From: Varroa destructor
Taxonomy: Eukaryota; Arthropoda; Arachnida; Mesostigmata; Varroidae
Direction of reading: 5' to 3'
Length of the DNA: 64,000 nt
Assembly: GCF_002443255.2 (NCBI RefSeq)
Contig: NW_019211456.1
Location: 13,910,229 to 13,974,228, forward strand
The translations under genes were made by a program, and so were the position numbers. Numbering within the stretch: position 1 is the first letter of the stretch; each line of letters starts with the position of its first letter. The notes beneath the pieces are model-generated. The model was not told the origin of the DNA. It searched no databases and was given only the letters and a program-made list of their open reading frames with translations. Below, in pieces: positions 27,701-42,100 of the stretch.

Positions 27701-30700
27701 TGGTAATCGTATACACGTATATAATAAACCTTATCTAATTAGTCCGCCTCCACTACCCTAAGTATCCCTATTGCAGCTAAACGGAATGTTAGAAGTTAGA
27801 ATGATCGTATCGCTAGCTAGTTCTAGTCGCATCGATGGATCCAACAAGCTTTCGATTTCATTAAAAACACAATATCTGATGGCACGACATCGTTGATCGT
27901 GTTTCTACTATACAGATTACAATATTGATCTGAATAACTTCAAGTATAATGCCAGTATTTGTTTTTCAATAGAGCACGCGCTCTCATTTCCGTCAGGTTG
28001 GACGCCACAGGTACGTCGATGATGGAGGAAACATCCCGATACGATCATTCGCGCGCCTTTTACGAAGCAGATAATTTTCAGCCCACCCGAACAAATAATG
28101 CTCACACTCTATCTAATATTAAAACTAGCTTGTACATACAACGAAACGTTATTGTTCAAGCAGTATGCATGGGGCACGTTGCTGCATACGACTTTTCCCC
28201 AACACGACACTCAGTCCCAGCGGAGAATGGATTCAGCGGTGATAATAATGGAAAGTAACGTGACTTCCTATTATAGTTACGGATTCACAGAAACAAAGCC
28301 ACAGCATTGTAGCTACTCGTTGTTTAGGGCCTAACGAGTTTTACAATAGAGAATATTTTATGGACCATATTATGCCATGTTGTTCGATTATACAAAGATA
28401 GAAAGGGTGGGGCTCCTCGACAGTGTCTCGTAGAGCTCACCCTTTACAGATATAAAATGATGTATTCTATCTATCTGGCGTTGATTTAATCATATTATTT
28501 GAAAAGTACAGTCAATCGGCCACTGGTTACTTGGTCATTAATCTCGTGTCACTCGAGATTTGCTTGTCCCGATGTCCTGTTTAGGACCGTCGCTGTGTGG
28601 TGTTACGCCACATGCTCACAATTCCCAGTGGACTCAACTTCGATATGTGCATACTTATATATGGCTGCGTGTTGTTATGGCGTCGGCCTATTGACGGTGT
28701 CTCGCATTTATCTGGCGCTGTTTCGCCTTACGCCGACATGGAAAATCAGCAGTTTTCTCTCCGGCTCGAAGCATCGGCGCTGCGATGGCGGCGTATTCGA
28801 CAAAACGATACGACGTCATATAGACGCCACATGGCCTTACTTATTTGTGACTCTGTGTAAAGTGGTTTAGGAATGCAACTTGTTATGAAAATTGTTTATA
28901 TAGATACGAGGAAAATAAAATAAAGAACAGGAGAAAGACGCAAAGAGGCAGGAGGTACGCAAAAAAAGAAACGAAGTTGAATAGGACGGGGTCGATAATG
29001 GCGCCGGCGTCGAAATCGAACACCTGGGTCGGGCGCCATCAGGCTAAGCGCTTGCTATTCCTGTCACTGCTAACATAGCAGCAAAAAAGATCTGACACCT
29101 GAAGTAAGCATGAAGCGGTGGACCAGGCACGTAACAACCACTATGAGCAGGGCAAAATGCCATATTTCTCTTGGCCTATTCTGCCCACCTGATGATGTTT
29201 GATAATGCGCAAGAGCAGTCGCTGGCTGTGTACGCGTCGTCAATGCATATTCTTAAACCTAACTTTTACCATAGCAGGCGGCTCCATTTTATTGGGTTTG
29301 GTCGCACCTGTGTTGCCATAAGGATCTCACCTCCTTTGGGGATAGCGTGACGCCGGAGTGCGTCTAGTGTAGATAGCGACGACGCAGGCGTCGGCAATTC
29401 AATAACACAGCGTTGACTGCCGAAGCCTCCACTGGGTCCATAATATATACGTACTACTAGTAATTGCTCCGATTGCTCGCACACGAGCAGAATCGATGGC
29501 CCAGTTGCGCGTGTCTCGCGGATAGGTTTGACGTTCGGCTGGTTTTTTCAGTGTCATTTACGCTATAGCTGACGAAGGGCCGCCTGAGCGATGCAGCGTT
29601 TACGAGATTAGACGACGAAGAATGATACGTTGACGCGCGATGTGGTCGAGTGTGGACCATCGGTTTCGTAGCTGCCGCCTGTCGTTTACACGGCAAGGTT
29701 TCGCGGTTTCAGTTCGCGATCTGTGCGCGTATGTGTTATTAAATATTGTAGGAGGACAAAGTGAAACACGGCCTTCTTTTGGCAGCGCCGCAACTGCAAC
29801 ATCAGCAACAAAACCGCGACGACAACGGCAACACTGCCAAAATGTTAGGAGAACATAGTTTCACACGTCCAGGATTCGTCTGTGTCCTTTTCGTTTTGAC
29901 GGCTGCTACCGTTGTACAGGTTCCTGCTGGGTGGTGTGCCTGCTAGCCCCAGCAACCTAGGTACCTGCTCGCTTGCCACACGTAACGAATGGCTTATTAG
30001 CAGTCTAATGCTACGACCACTGTAGCCAAATCTCTGCTAACGAGTACTAGAAGAGTCGTCCGCCTGGCCGGCCAGCTTCTGCCAAGCAGACAAAAACGAA
30101 GGTAATGATCAGATTTCACTCTCTTGACGCTCCCCGGTACCGCTTCGCTAGCCAGTAACGATAGCGACGGCGTGCCGCTGCTACCTTTCCTGGTGCTTTT
30201 CGCGTAGGTATTTGGCTGGTAGACACAACGATTGCTAGCGTCTACTCAATGACAGCGCTCAGGCAACGTACCAGGCAGACAGGCAATCTTCTTTATAGGA
30301 CGGCTGCAGATATTGCTGCTGCCACTGCCGCCGCCGCCGCCGTCGGGTAGCTGACGTAGCGAAATGTGAACCGTCAGCCGACCTATAGGCTGTCGCCATA
30401 CGTTGCATCCGCTGATTCGCAGCGAATCCGCAGGCGTCAACAGGATTCAACTCTCGAACTAATCGAAAACCAGCCAACGAATCAAGCAACCGGCTCGCCA
30501 ACTACGACAATATAGGTACTACAACGGTTGGGGAAAACAGCGAGGAGACAGGACTATGGCCAGCTACTATCGTTGCAGGAAAAATTTTAGCCGAGCGTCA
30601 TCTAAATTCACATTACGCGCACTACCTAGCATAGTGCTAAATTAGGCACCCATGGCGCTTGAATCGGCCAGGTTGTTTTGTATACGAATGCACACATTGA

Positions 30701-33700
30701 TATGTACATACAATATGTGTGTGTGCTTACGTTTTTGTGTTCTGAATAGATTAATCGGTGTCGCTGTCGATGACAGGGAATGCTTGCAGCCGTTGATGTG
30801 TTTACATTGTGACCGCCGTACATGCCATGAGCTATCGAAAATACGCATCGCCTTCTTCATTTAAAAATAAACAACTATAGTGCGGCTCTGACGTAAGGTG
30901 ACCTGCCAAAACTTAATGACTGCCGCGGTATCGAAGCTTATTTTGTCGGAAAATGACGACGACTTACTCATCCTTGACAAACGCTTAAGCGATGAAGACG
31001 ATCTCGTCGAAACAATACATTGTTGAAGAAAGGCTCTAGCGGAATCGTCCGTAGGCGCAGTGATCCTCACAAATTGATTTGGTCGTAGAAACGTTATATG
31101 AATCGGTTTCTTCGTACTCGATTTCGATGTATTAAGTGTACTTTTTGCAAAAGTGACGGCGTGATATTGCATCCGTTACGTATCGAACTTCAAGGGTAAT
31201 CGTAATTGGTAGCATGCACAATATTTCGTCGGGTCTGTGTAAATTCTGTAGATACCTAAAGTTAGGTGTTATTATCGTTAAGTACTTTAAATCCTAATGA
31301 TGGTAGGCCAGTTTTTTTTTGCTTCATTATGAAGCGTGATCCTGGCTTCATTCAAACACTGTAGGCAGTGCCGGTCGGTACCGTTGAAATAACAAGGTCG
31401 TCAACACTGCCAACAAAGTTATGACCCTTTTAGAAACAACGTAGTCAGTCACTCGATTACTTCGGAAAGGTGAAGCTGCTGGACAACAGAACTGCAAGTG
31501 TAACTACGTTTGTAGGTACAACTTACTCTAATTCACGTATATATGTACTCATGTCTATCGTTCTAGATGCGTTTTCACTCTCCAGGTGTCACCATTATCT
31601 TTAAGCAAGCTTTCTTACCTTCTCGTTTTATATGGGCCTTACACATATACGCCCTGGATGGCATTGTAATGACGCCGGTGCTGCTGCTGCCAGCGCTGTT
31701 ACGGCGGCGACTTCGGTGAGGGCAGCCGCGGCTGGCGCTCCGGCAGCGGAGGTCTCATAATAGAGCGATTAAGTGGGAGGCACTTCGGGTAGGCCGTTCG
31801 GTTCGATTCCACCGGGCTTGTGAAGACAACGCACGGATGGAGCGCTCCCACCCCTAAGTATATGCCTAGCTGGCTAACGATGTCTCTGTGCGGGTTTGTG
31901 TGTGTGTAGAAGTCGCCCAAATCTGACCACAGCGCTATTACACGCACGCCGTTGTGTTTGCAGCTGCCCCTACTGGTGATGCTGGCCGTGCTTCTTGGGG
32001 CTGGCTTAAAGCTGTTTGATGGTAGGGAGAAGGCCACTGTGTTATCTACGTCCGTATAGTGTAGTGCTGTGCGATGTACGTCGTTATCGTGCAGAATTTG
32101 TCGACGACGCTAACTATAACGGCTGGCCTGCTATGCGTTCCAGTTCGTGTTTGCCGATGTGAGGAAGTGCGTGTAGCCGAAAATAAAGAGGTTGTTCGCC
32201 TCATTGACATAAGGACCAGCTTGTGTAAGCCAACAAGCAGAATGTAGGCTCAGCAGTGAGTGAGAGGCGAATGAGAGCAGGAGAGACGATCCTGCCGGCC
32301 TGGTTGGGCCGTTACTTACCGATCCCAGCCTAATAGAGCTCATAGAAGCAGAGCTAGGCATCGGTGTACGCAGCAGTGGTCTCAACTGGATCCGACGGAC
32401 TCCACCTATGATCCTTCCCACCTCGATATGTGAGCAAAGCATGTACATATCCCAATGTGTGCGTGTACACTCGCCTGTGTGCAGAGTAGGTGTGATCTCC
32501 TAAGGCGAGAGGAGATCCGGCGTCCTACTAACCCACCATAATGGGACTACGGGGCGTCACGAACCTGCGGTTTAGTGTTACTGCGAAATCACGTATACAG
32601 ATACAGAGACATGGCTTGAGATTTGGCTTAAAGAAAAAGGAAGAAAGAGATTTAGTACCGTGGGCTGGCTGAGATTCTTGAAGACAAGAAAGTCATCCAC
32701 GATTTATTACGAGCTATTTCGGCTGCTGCAGTAATAATGTGCACCGTTCGAGGACGGCCAAAAACATTCGGTATGCAGAGGTGGATGAGCGGAAATGATA
32801 GCAATAGGGATCACTCTGAGTTCAGCGAAAGACTGATTAGCCTAAATAGAGCCGAGAAAGTTTCCTCAGCAACTGCTTAAGGACCATTTGGGGAAAGTGT
32901 TCCTATTCATAGCATGGCTACGTTCAGACGCTGCGATCAGTTTTGAAAAGAACCTCTAGGTTGGCAAATAGGAAAATGTAAATGTTATCGATTCGTGGAG
33001 ATTACTTTATTAGTGACTGAGACCAGCGAAAAATCCATAGCTCTTATAGCGATCAGTCAGATCATAATCTTAAAGTCTCTTCTAATGTACCTACTTTCTG
33101 GCACATTGCAATGGCCTCACGTGTTATTCCATGTCCGCCCTACCCGTCGGTTTCTGAAGCAAGTGTCGAAATAGGAACTTGCTCTTGCCACGTTGTCATG
33201 TCACTCCTGCTATGCCACTTTGTATTCAGGACAGCTTAACACAGACGGCCATAGTCCGACCAGACTGAGATGGTCCTGCATTTAGCTGGGTTATTCCATC
33301 CTTGATTATTAGAAGGTAGCAGCAGGGACGTCGTTGCTCACTTTGTGAGTGCGCTGTACTGCTATCTGGGCCACGGGTTGTACCTATGGCACAATCGCGA
33401 TACCTCCTCGTCTAATCTTGGGACGACGTCACCGGAGCCCGCTATTCTTTCTATGTGTAAATGTATCTGTATGGGTGGATGGTATTCCATGTAGCTTTGC
33501 TGTCATGTGGCATTTGAACAGGTGCGCCTTGCCCTCATTATTACGATTCCTGACAATTGCTGACATCAATGTCAAACTACGATCTGTGTTCCTGATGACC
33601 AGCGATTGCGATCGCTGCAACGCCGGCCAGATCAGGAAATTAGCAATGTGTTTCTATTTTTTAGCTACGATCAGTTTGGTTATAGTATAACAATGAGCAG

Positions 33701-36700
33701 ATGAGCTGCATTCGTAAAAAGGAGAACATGCAAAAGGAGATGTCCCGAGCAGTCAGCTGTCATACTTACATAGGTATTGTTGCTTGTGTTTCACGTCGGC
33801 CCGAGGTATCTTCTGACGGTTGACGACACAACTTAACTCTGGGGCATACGAAATGTCTTGGTTTCGTAGTGCAGCTCAATACATTAAATGAGCTTGTTGA
33901 TGCCTGTCAATATTGTACAAACTATCATCTAATTATTTACAAATTGTTATTATATATATCGCGTGCTTGCTTCTTGTTTGTCACTGTTGTCGCATGTTGT
34001 TAATGAAGTCCAGAACTAATTCGACGTAACTGATCTCTTTCAGCAGGGAGAGTCAGACAGGCGACAAAGGCCCGTCAAAGAGCGGATCATCCGGAGGCAT
34101 CTCAAACGCTGACGCCGACGACGATGAAGAAGAGTCCGATAATTCGTGCCTATCACCAGAACCTGCAGGTACCTCTCCGGGCGTCGCTCTTGGAAGTACT
34201 TTAGGAGGATCGTTGGCCAATCTTAGCCAAAGCGGTCCGGGTGACTTACACAGTGCCGTTAGTGAACTCGTCCAAGGTGTACAAAGCCAAACAGCGCAGG
34301 ATACGCTCAAGATGCTCCAAGGCTTTAGCCATTACCACCAGGCCCAGACGCATCAGTACACGAAGGTAAGGAATTTATTTTGATTTAAGACATTCTGATG
34401 TGTGACGTACAGTGATTTCGTTATCTTGTAGAAACGTTTCCTATATATACACGTAACAAACTTTGCCTGGAGCTAAAAGCCACATATACGAACCTTTCGA
34501 TCTTCCCACGGTAGCTTTTCAGCAGCTGTGCACTTATGCGCGAAAAGAAAGTTCACTTTATGTGAGTTAGGCCTCATATTGGTTTGAAGACGCAAGCGTA
34601 CGTAACTTATTCTCTATTGCCATATTTCTCGATTGAAATTTTCCATGTGAAACGAGCTGCTTTCATCGACAAATAAAGCTCTCCGCGCCTACTCTGTGAG
34701 CATTTCTACTGACTGAAGTGAGTTGTCTTCGTGACATTCCACTCGCCTTTTCGTATTCTGATTACATCATGGGGGGTTGCCCTAACTCGGTTCTTCGTCC
34801 ACCAACCTTCTTGTTTATGCTACTCTTTCGTCTTTGTGGCGCTTTCGTCGGTTCAGATAGACAAAGCAAAGTTGTTCTTCTCACGCAGACGAATACGTAC
34901 GTTTATTTTGTCGCGTGGTGATGCTATTCGCTGTACAGGTAGGTCGGCATCGCCATAGAAACGTCACGATAAGGTAATAGAACCCTTACTGGGCAACAGT
35001 TTCGTCCTCGTGCCGATTTCTTGGCCAACATCCCGATTTCTGTTGTCCTTTGCTAAAAGCTTGCTCCGCATACTGAATCGCGGCAGCAGCGGGCTACGCG
35101 ATGCTTTTTTCTGAACTTACCGATCCACGTCTTACCTTTTTTCAGTTATGTCATACAGCGACAGTATTTACAATCGGTCACATTGATGCCGTATCGTAGT
35201 GAAACTATAGTAGTAACAACAACATCAGCGTACGTAGTGAACCGTGTATCGCTTCCTAAGTTATTTGCACCGACGCGGTGTGTCACCAATGGAACCGAAG
35301 AAACGTCTAGCCAGCCGAAATCGCACCGTAAACTTTATAAGTTAAACTTTGCTACTTTACTTTATGTAGTGCTTCGCGTCCGTCCACGAATAAGAGAAAC
35401 CTTGTGCAGAGTGCAACGTCGCAAGTTTATCGCCTACTAAACGAGTTGATTGCTACGACCGCGTGGAACGGAAACCGTAGTAGGAACAACTGAGGGTTGA
35501 AGCACGCTGCCGGTGTATCGCAGACCTATGGCACGTAACAGTATCGTAAAGCGAGATAGCTCGCCTACCGTATGAAGATGTACACGTTGCTTGTCTATGG
35601 ACACTGATGGACTGCCAAAATTAATAATGCATACTGTCGATACTTCTATTCCAGTCAGCCACCAGCGAGGTTACTATGCCGGAAAAAATCGGGCTACATA
35701 ACGTTTTCGTCATTATTTTTTCTTATTACAAGCACCTTGTTTGCAAAGAAGGCTCAAGGTGGCCACATTAGAAGGTACAGGGAAAACTCCCAGTCTTGTC
35801 GAAACTTATGTTACAGAATTACAACCCAACTCGTGTCTGTATCGTGAAAATTGAATAGTCGAACAAAACAATTACATTGAAATTGTTGTTTTTTACTATA
35901 GTAGAAAATAAGAAGTTAAATTATATGTACGTTTGCGCTAGGATAGTGTAGCATTTCATAGTAAAGCATCTTTTTCTAAGCTGTTAGAAATCAGTGCTTA
36001 CATCTAGGATAGAAATTCATGACTTTGTTAACTAGATGGACAACCCAAATGCCGCCGCTTACGTTTGTTGACGTATTTGAATGCAGAGAGGCTAGCGTAG
36101 ATTTTTCCGTTCCTCGTATCTAGACGGCGCATGTGATCCGAATATCAGTTGAGCAAGGTCGCTGTTAATCACTAAAAATAAGGGTTTACGCAATAACAGC
36201 AACTGCCATCTACACTATTAGAACTATTATAATCAATACGAGTAACTATATGAATTTAAGTTTCGATTGGAATTTCAGTTCAAGAGGCAACTGATCCGCC
36301 GTCACTTCCTCGTTCTGTTTAAAGAAATGCAATATAAGGCCGGCAGCGTGAACAACACCGTTATAACTAGAAATCAGCTGTGGCAGCAACAGAGTCAGCG
36401 TCAGCGTCGGTCGAGATAATCGCCTTAAGAGGCGGCCTGTAGACGCGTCGCGTTGCTTCGCTATTGCCCCGGCCGTTTTAGACGAACAGCAACAGTCGAG
36501 ATGCTTGTTATTGAACTCTAAATATAATGAAACGAAATGGGAAACAAAAAAAAATTGAAGACGAAAAACTCTTGGATATTTGGTGGTGTCCCTGGGTTGG
36601 TGACCGGGTCGCGTGAGATAGGACGAGAGTCAAGAGGAGGAGCAGCCGACGTATTTCAGCTATATACGGACAGACGAATCGAGCGAGAGGGAAGGGGGAA

Positions 36701-39152
36701 AGTAAGATAGAAATAAGATGGAATCGAGCGAGTCGTGACCGAGCCATCCCAGTCCAACACGAGACGTACAACGTACGCTCACACACAAACAGACGGAGAT
36801 ACAGATGATCTCATTGCTATAGCCACAGTCAAACGGTTAAATGCAGTAATTTCCATAATACTGTGTGACCAACACCAAGCCGACGAATAGTCAACCATCG
36901 ATAGGCAAGCAATATAGACAACATCCGCTATGACTACCAGCGGCGCGCATTGCCATTGTTAACAATGATATTGTGGCTATATCAGCAACGAAGTAACGCA
37001 TATCGCCGAAGACCACGAACATAGGCGCGTACGCATATCTGGGCAAATAAGCAAGCAGACCAGATACAGGCCTGTCAAAAACAGACAGACAGATAGATGA
37101 AAAAGACAAAACTTATTGACTAAAACTAGCGGCCGCCGTAAGAGCGAAGGAACAGATGTAGCAGCTACTTAAAGGCAGCACAGAATCCTGCCATGTTCTT
37201 GCTCGCGTCTTTTTTTTTTTTTTTTTTTTTTATTGCCTTCCATTAGCGTGATGCAAGTGTTGTTTCGCGCGGTGGCAGAAGCGCGTCGAATCATGATTAT
37301 TGGCGCAGACGAAATATTAACGCAGACACACAATATAGCGAAAATAGGAAAGATGGAACGGAGTGGGAAAAATATAATACGAATACCGAAGATAACATTA
37401 CACAACGAACGTAAATATAAACTGAAATGGAGGCAGTGGAAAGGCATCGGGGTCGTGGAATCGATATCGAACGTCGTATGCTTCAAATGACTATGCACAT
37501 ATTACGCTAGGGCTGTAAAAAATATATATATATATAAATTGGCACATTTTTCCGCAAGACGATATGAAGCTTTGCACAAAAAGAAAATCACCTAAAAGCT
37601 ATTACATATTACAGCCTATTAGACTGAACGGTATTAGAACGGTATTGATAATGGATTTTATTTGGTAAGTACAAAAGCCACTTGAATCGAATGTCAGCTT
37701 AGCTAGAACGGATAAACTACAGAATTAGCTAATTAGAGCCTAAGTAAACCCTACAGAGGTAGGCTCTGTCCTCGTTCGCACCTATCAGGTCTGCTGTCTA
37801 TTGAGGTTAATTGAAAATCACAACAAGATCGTATGAAATCAAGATATTAGCGGAACAGCAGAGTGGGCTGTAGGGTATGCCTAGATATTGATTGGCCTGT
37901 TACATCCTTTCCACATGTAAAGTGTCCAGAATGCTATGTTATTGCCTGTCTGCCTGCCTGCCTGCCTGCCTGCCTGCCCCGTACAAACCGTTCGAGCGTC
38001 CGTCTTTCAACGACCGCGATGTGAAAAGTAGGAGGCACTAAATGTCGTGATAATGCTGACGACACGTGTTTGTATGCTTAAAAAAAGTTCGGTACAAAAC
38101 ATCTTCCGACAGGGGGAGGACACGTATCCATGGTAGCCATGACGTAAAGCGGCGCAGATACGATCATAGTAGGATGATCATCGTCGCGGGCCTAAGCTTA
38201 GCCAAAATCAGCAAAACAAAAAGCAACGAAATGTCTGTTATGCTATGCGATTTGTTCGCGTTCTGGACGTGTAGAGATGACGCCGCCACACCCAGCGAGA
38301 GCGTCCGCCAGACCGAATGAGAAATTACCTGGCTATAGTAGATCCTTCGCTTCTGCTGGCGTTGCTACAGGACAGCATATTTGCTACTGAAAGCAATTTT
38401 CTTTCCCTATGTGACGACGCAGAACGACGCTATCGGATGAGTAGAAGATCAGCTGTCTGCTAATATGCGAACTACGAACACTTCCAGTCCCGAGAAGAGC
38501 CACCGCAGATATACGTGCGTATCTATCTAGCAATCCATATCCACATGTTTCTCTAGTCACGGCTTATATATAGTGTTATTGCCCTCGGCTACGGGGGCTT
38601 AGTAGTGGCAGGATAGAATTTAAAGAAGTATCGAAATCTACCTAGAACAAAAAGCTGGGTGATTGCAGTAAAATGTCTGACATCGGTTTCGTATGTTACC
38701 CGTTATAATATTCGATGGAATCAAAAAAACCATATCGTATGCGGCTGACTTAAATAACGCTTGTATCAGCATTAGAGGATTCGTTATGACAATCAGACGT
38801 GTCACCCGAGTAAGTCCAGTTGCTGAATCCCGATAGTTATTAACTGAATATCCATATACGCATTAGAACTAAAAATATGCAGAGAATAATTCTGAATTCG
38901 TTCTCCGGCGGCGATCATTGATGCCAGCGCTGTTCTTCGGTCTGAGACTCAGACGACTGAGCTTAAATGAGTTGGGAGGCGCCGCTCCATCACGAGCTAG
39001 ATCGAGTCGAACGTGACTGACCAAATTATGTGCTCAGATGGATCCTCTAAACTGCGATTACAGCGACGCTACGCTGGGTGGCGCTCTACATCTGCCCCTT
39101 ACCCTCTCGTTCGCGCACGCACTACAACTTCACACTTTCGCGCGCGCGCACG

Positions 39153-39185
<33 letters not shown>

Positions 39186-42100
39186 GCACAGACACACACA
39201 CACACACACGAACAAAAAACATGCCCGTTCGTGTACACCGTAATACAGGCATATAGAAACTCAGAGACCGACCGACCGACCGACCCACCATATATTATCG
39301 TTTGTTCTTCTGTGTCCATGCCACAGATCATTAGACAGTGAATCTGTAGTAGGCTGGCCATGTTCAACAGGCTAAACGGTTTTGGGAGGCGTTCCTTCGT
39401 TCTAACACCTCTTAGAAGCGTTCGCCACTCTGTATAATCTTTTCTAAGTAGGTCTGATCACATACGAGGAACGTACGTGCGCTCAATGAACGCCTCGCTT
39501 ACGCTTACACTTCGACGATGTTCAGCCATTGTGAAGGTACGCCAGTCTAGAAGATACACATAAGGAGTTCCAGTAAGTGTCTGGGTGTACACATCCAGGC
39601 GTAAAATGAAGATCACTGACGTTAGCTGTGGCAATAGTTTGGTGACCCCACCGCAAGTGATCGGCTGTGGCCGCACTTCAGACGGTTTAGCATCCATTCA
39701 TACGTATTCAAGCGTATGGGCTAACAGCTTCGGTGAGATTAGCGTGAGTACATTCACGTAACCGATAACGTGAACAATTCTCACGATGTACTTTATATGT
39801 GCTATTTAGCTTTTACATTGCCTTTCTCTCGCCCTGTTGCCTCTCTGCAAAATGGAATCTGCACAGGTTGTCCGGTCGCCATTGCTTTCTTCATTATAAA
39901 ATTACGTCAGCCCAAATATACGAGTATACATGTATTTGGCCTACGATCGCGCATGCATACAAGTTAATATAGTTAACTGCAATAATTTCGGTTTTGGCGA
40001 CGCGGCGTCAATGATAGTAGCTACAGCTGTTCCCATATCAGGGTGGATGAATTTAGAAGGCACTAGTTGTAACTGACTCATACAAACTAATGCGTTATGT
40101 GCTGGTCTGGCACGGTGAAGCGATCGATCGATTGATGGCTAACAAAGCATCGACTGCCGCTGCAGCGGCCCTGGTAATGGCTACAGGGTTAAAAGTACCA
40201 GCTGAGTCGAAACTCTAGATACAAGCTAATGGGTTGCGCACGAAAAGCTAGCTATTTCTATTGCTTGTTTACTGCACGTTCGTTTTTTAAATTAGGAATT
40301 GTGAGTCAGCTGCTGTCGCTGCCATTTCATCGTGCTTGTCTAGCTCTTCCTGCCGAAGAGGCAACAGGACGCCAATAAAGCGCCGCTAAGCCATCCGACC
40401 CAGCGAACCACAAAAGCAATACATAACATGATCATGCAAGCTCCATTCCGCTTCGAATAGAGAGGCGATAACATCTAAACGAAAGACGAGACCGACCAGT
40501 GTTGGAAAAGAAGCCAGTTTTTCATTACGGTTTAGCATTGGTAGCCATCGTAGCGTCTGTGGCAAAACGAGAAAAGCCGCCGTACGGGCTAAGTTCAACG
40601 CATAGAAAGACAAGTAGCGTAATACGTCCCTCGCGTATGCGCAGTCTGTTCACGTTAGCGCAGCGTTGGACGCTGTTACTCGAAAACACGATGGCGGCCA
40701 CGATTACGGCGAGTATGCGTACCGACAGATATATACTCGGAAATAATTCAGGTAGAGCGCTCGTGGCGGTGTTGACAAATGAGCAAAAATTACATCTCGC
40801 GTCGCCGGAGAAAGTCGCATACGCCAAAAAAAAAGCAATATATGAAGTTTTGCGACGAGGCAGGGCGAGAGAGAGAGAGAGAGAGGGGGGGGGGGGGAGG
40901 GTAAATTGCGCAGAACACACAGACGAGTGACAAACGCCGGAAGCGGCAACTTTTGAATAGCACAGTACCCGCAAGCAAAAACACAAACTGAAAATTACAC
41001 ACACATACTAGGAGAATTAGGGCACTATTGTTACGAAAAGAAATATTGGACTTGTGAAGGAATTGGAATAGTGAACATTGAAGTCTTCTTCAGTTGAATT
41101 TCTTTCCTTTAACTGAAAATTAACAATAGCAGCAGCGGACAACCTGTCGACAAGACAAGGATATTTTGTTATTGAAATGATGGAAAGTGAGCCAAAGGAG
41201 CCAGTAACAACAAAATGGGTAGTATTAATGATCCTTTCGACGAAGACGAAGGTAGGCATGTGTGCATGCGCGTGCGTATGCGTGTGTGGGGGGTGGAGGG
41301 GGGGCGGGAAGAGACAAAATCAGAAAGTGGTTTTGGCCATTGGTCTGAATGCTGACATTATGATCGTTGGCACTCTTGCTATTAGAAAAAAGCTCTGTAC
41401 GATTCTTGCCGGTGATGCCGTTGGCCTCAAGGCTTTCCTCCGGCCGACAACAGCTCATCCGACCAAAATAAGGCTAAAAGTGTACACCGTCCTAGTCTAA
41501 ATACCTCGCAATATCGAAGAGCAAGGACAATCACAATAAAGAACAATTGGAATTAGATATAACTGAATTGAGACCCAATATGGCGCTGATGCTATAGTTT
41601 GATGTTCGTTGTCAGTGCTCTTTGTGTACGTGGCCCAGTGCAAGACGTATCGTAAAAATGCGAATCAGTCGTCTACATATGAGTGTGGTACTTGAAAGCT
41701 GGTCGATGTAGATTCCTATTTGACGTTGGAAATTTGCTGTTCCGCATTTCAGCATTCGATTCATCATTTGTTCGGAGGATCCTCAATGGACTCATTGAAA
41801 AGTGCCGTGGCGTCGTTTGCATCCGCGCCACCTGACGTGATTACGTCAACAGCGACTCAGCTCGCCGCACAATCGGCTCAATTTCCGGGTGCAGCGGCTG
41901 GTATCAGGTAGGCAGCCTCATAAACGATTATAGTATGCACTCCTGTACACGTACCACTTCATTCCGCCAGCTAAATTTGGCTTAATTCACAAATTTAATT
42001 CAAATAACATAAGCACGAAGCGCGATTCGGAGTCTTTAGAATCCGACATTTCCCTAACCAGTGCTTTGTGACTTTACAGCGTAAAATTATTGTAGGCTAC

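Larger units (their letters stand above)
1360..34043 (+). other. so: so intron 1 (32.7 kb)
   Basis: The intron starts GTACGT and ends in a pyrimidine-rich tctctttcag. It separates the DNA-binding exon from the tail exons. I see no gene in it. Its longest open frames (for example 1469-1888 plus, 24722-25081 plus, 30861-31172 minus) lack known domains and are within what chance gives in 64 kb. It holds microsatellites, a CpG-rich patch at 24.53-25.10 kb and a probable SINE at about 28.9-29.1 kb. In Drosophila the eye enhancer of so lies in an intron, so this intron is the natural place for enhancers; that is inference. Confidence 0.9.
34366..41752 (+). other. so: so intron 2 (7.4 kb)
   Basis: The intron runs from GTAAGG to gcatttcag. 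It contains a poly-T run, a TGCC repeat, a long CA repeat, a GACC repeat and a GA/G-run. Open frames on both strands at 40.5-41.0 kb (159 codons minus, 143 codons plus) overlap each other and the GA repeat and have no domain. No gene is supported. Confidence 0.88.

Noticed and set aside
30861..31172. 103-codon Ser-rich minus-strand frame, and an acidic plus-strand frame over it
   Set aside because: Plausible composition but no domain, no splice partner and mutual overlap. Not enough to call a nested gene.
31800..31810. Perfect B-box-like GGTTCGATTCC
   Set aside because: The flanking bases do not form a T-stem and no A-box or cloverleaf fits, so it is not a tRNA gene.
39013..39367. Four overlapping open frames on both strands
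   Set aside because: All arise from the CA/CG microsatellite, which lacks stop codons in every frame.
40499..41004. 143-codon plus and 159-codon minus open frames
   Set aside because: They overlap each other, run through a GA/G13 repeat and show repeat-derived composition. Neither has a domain.
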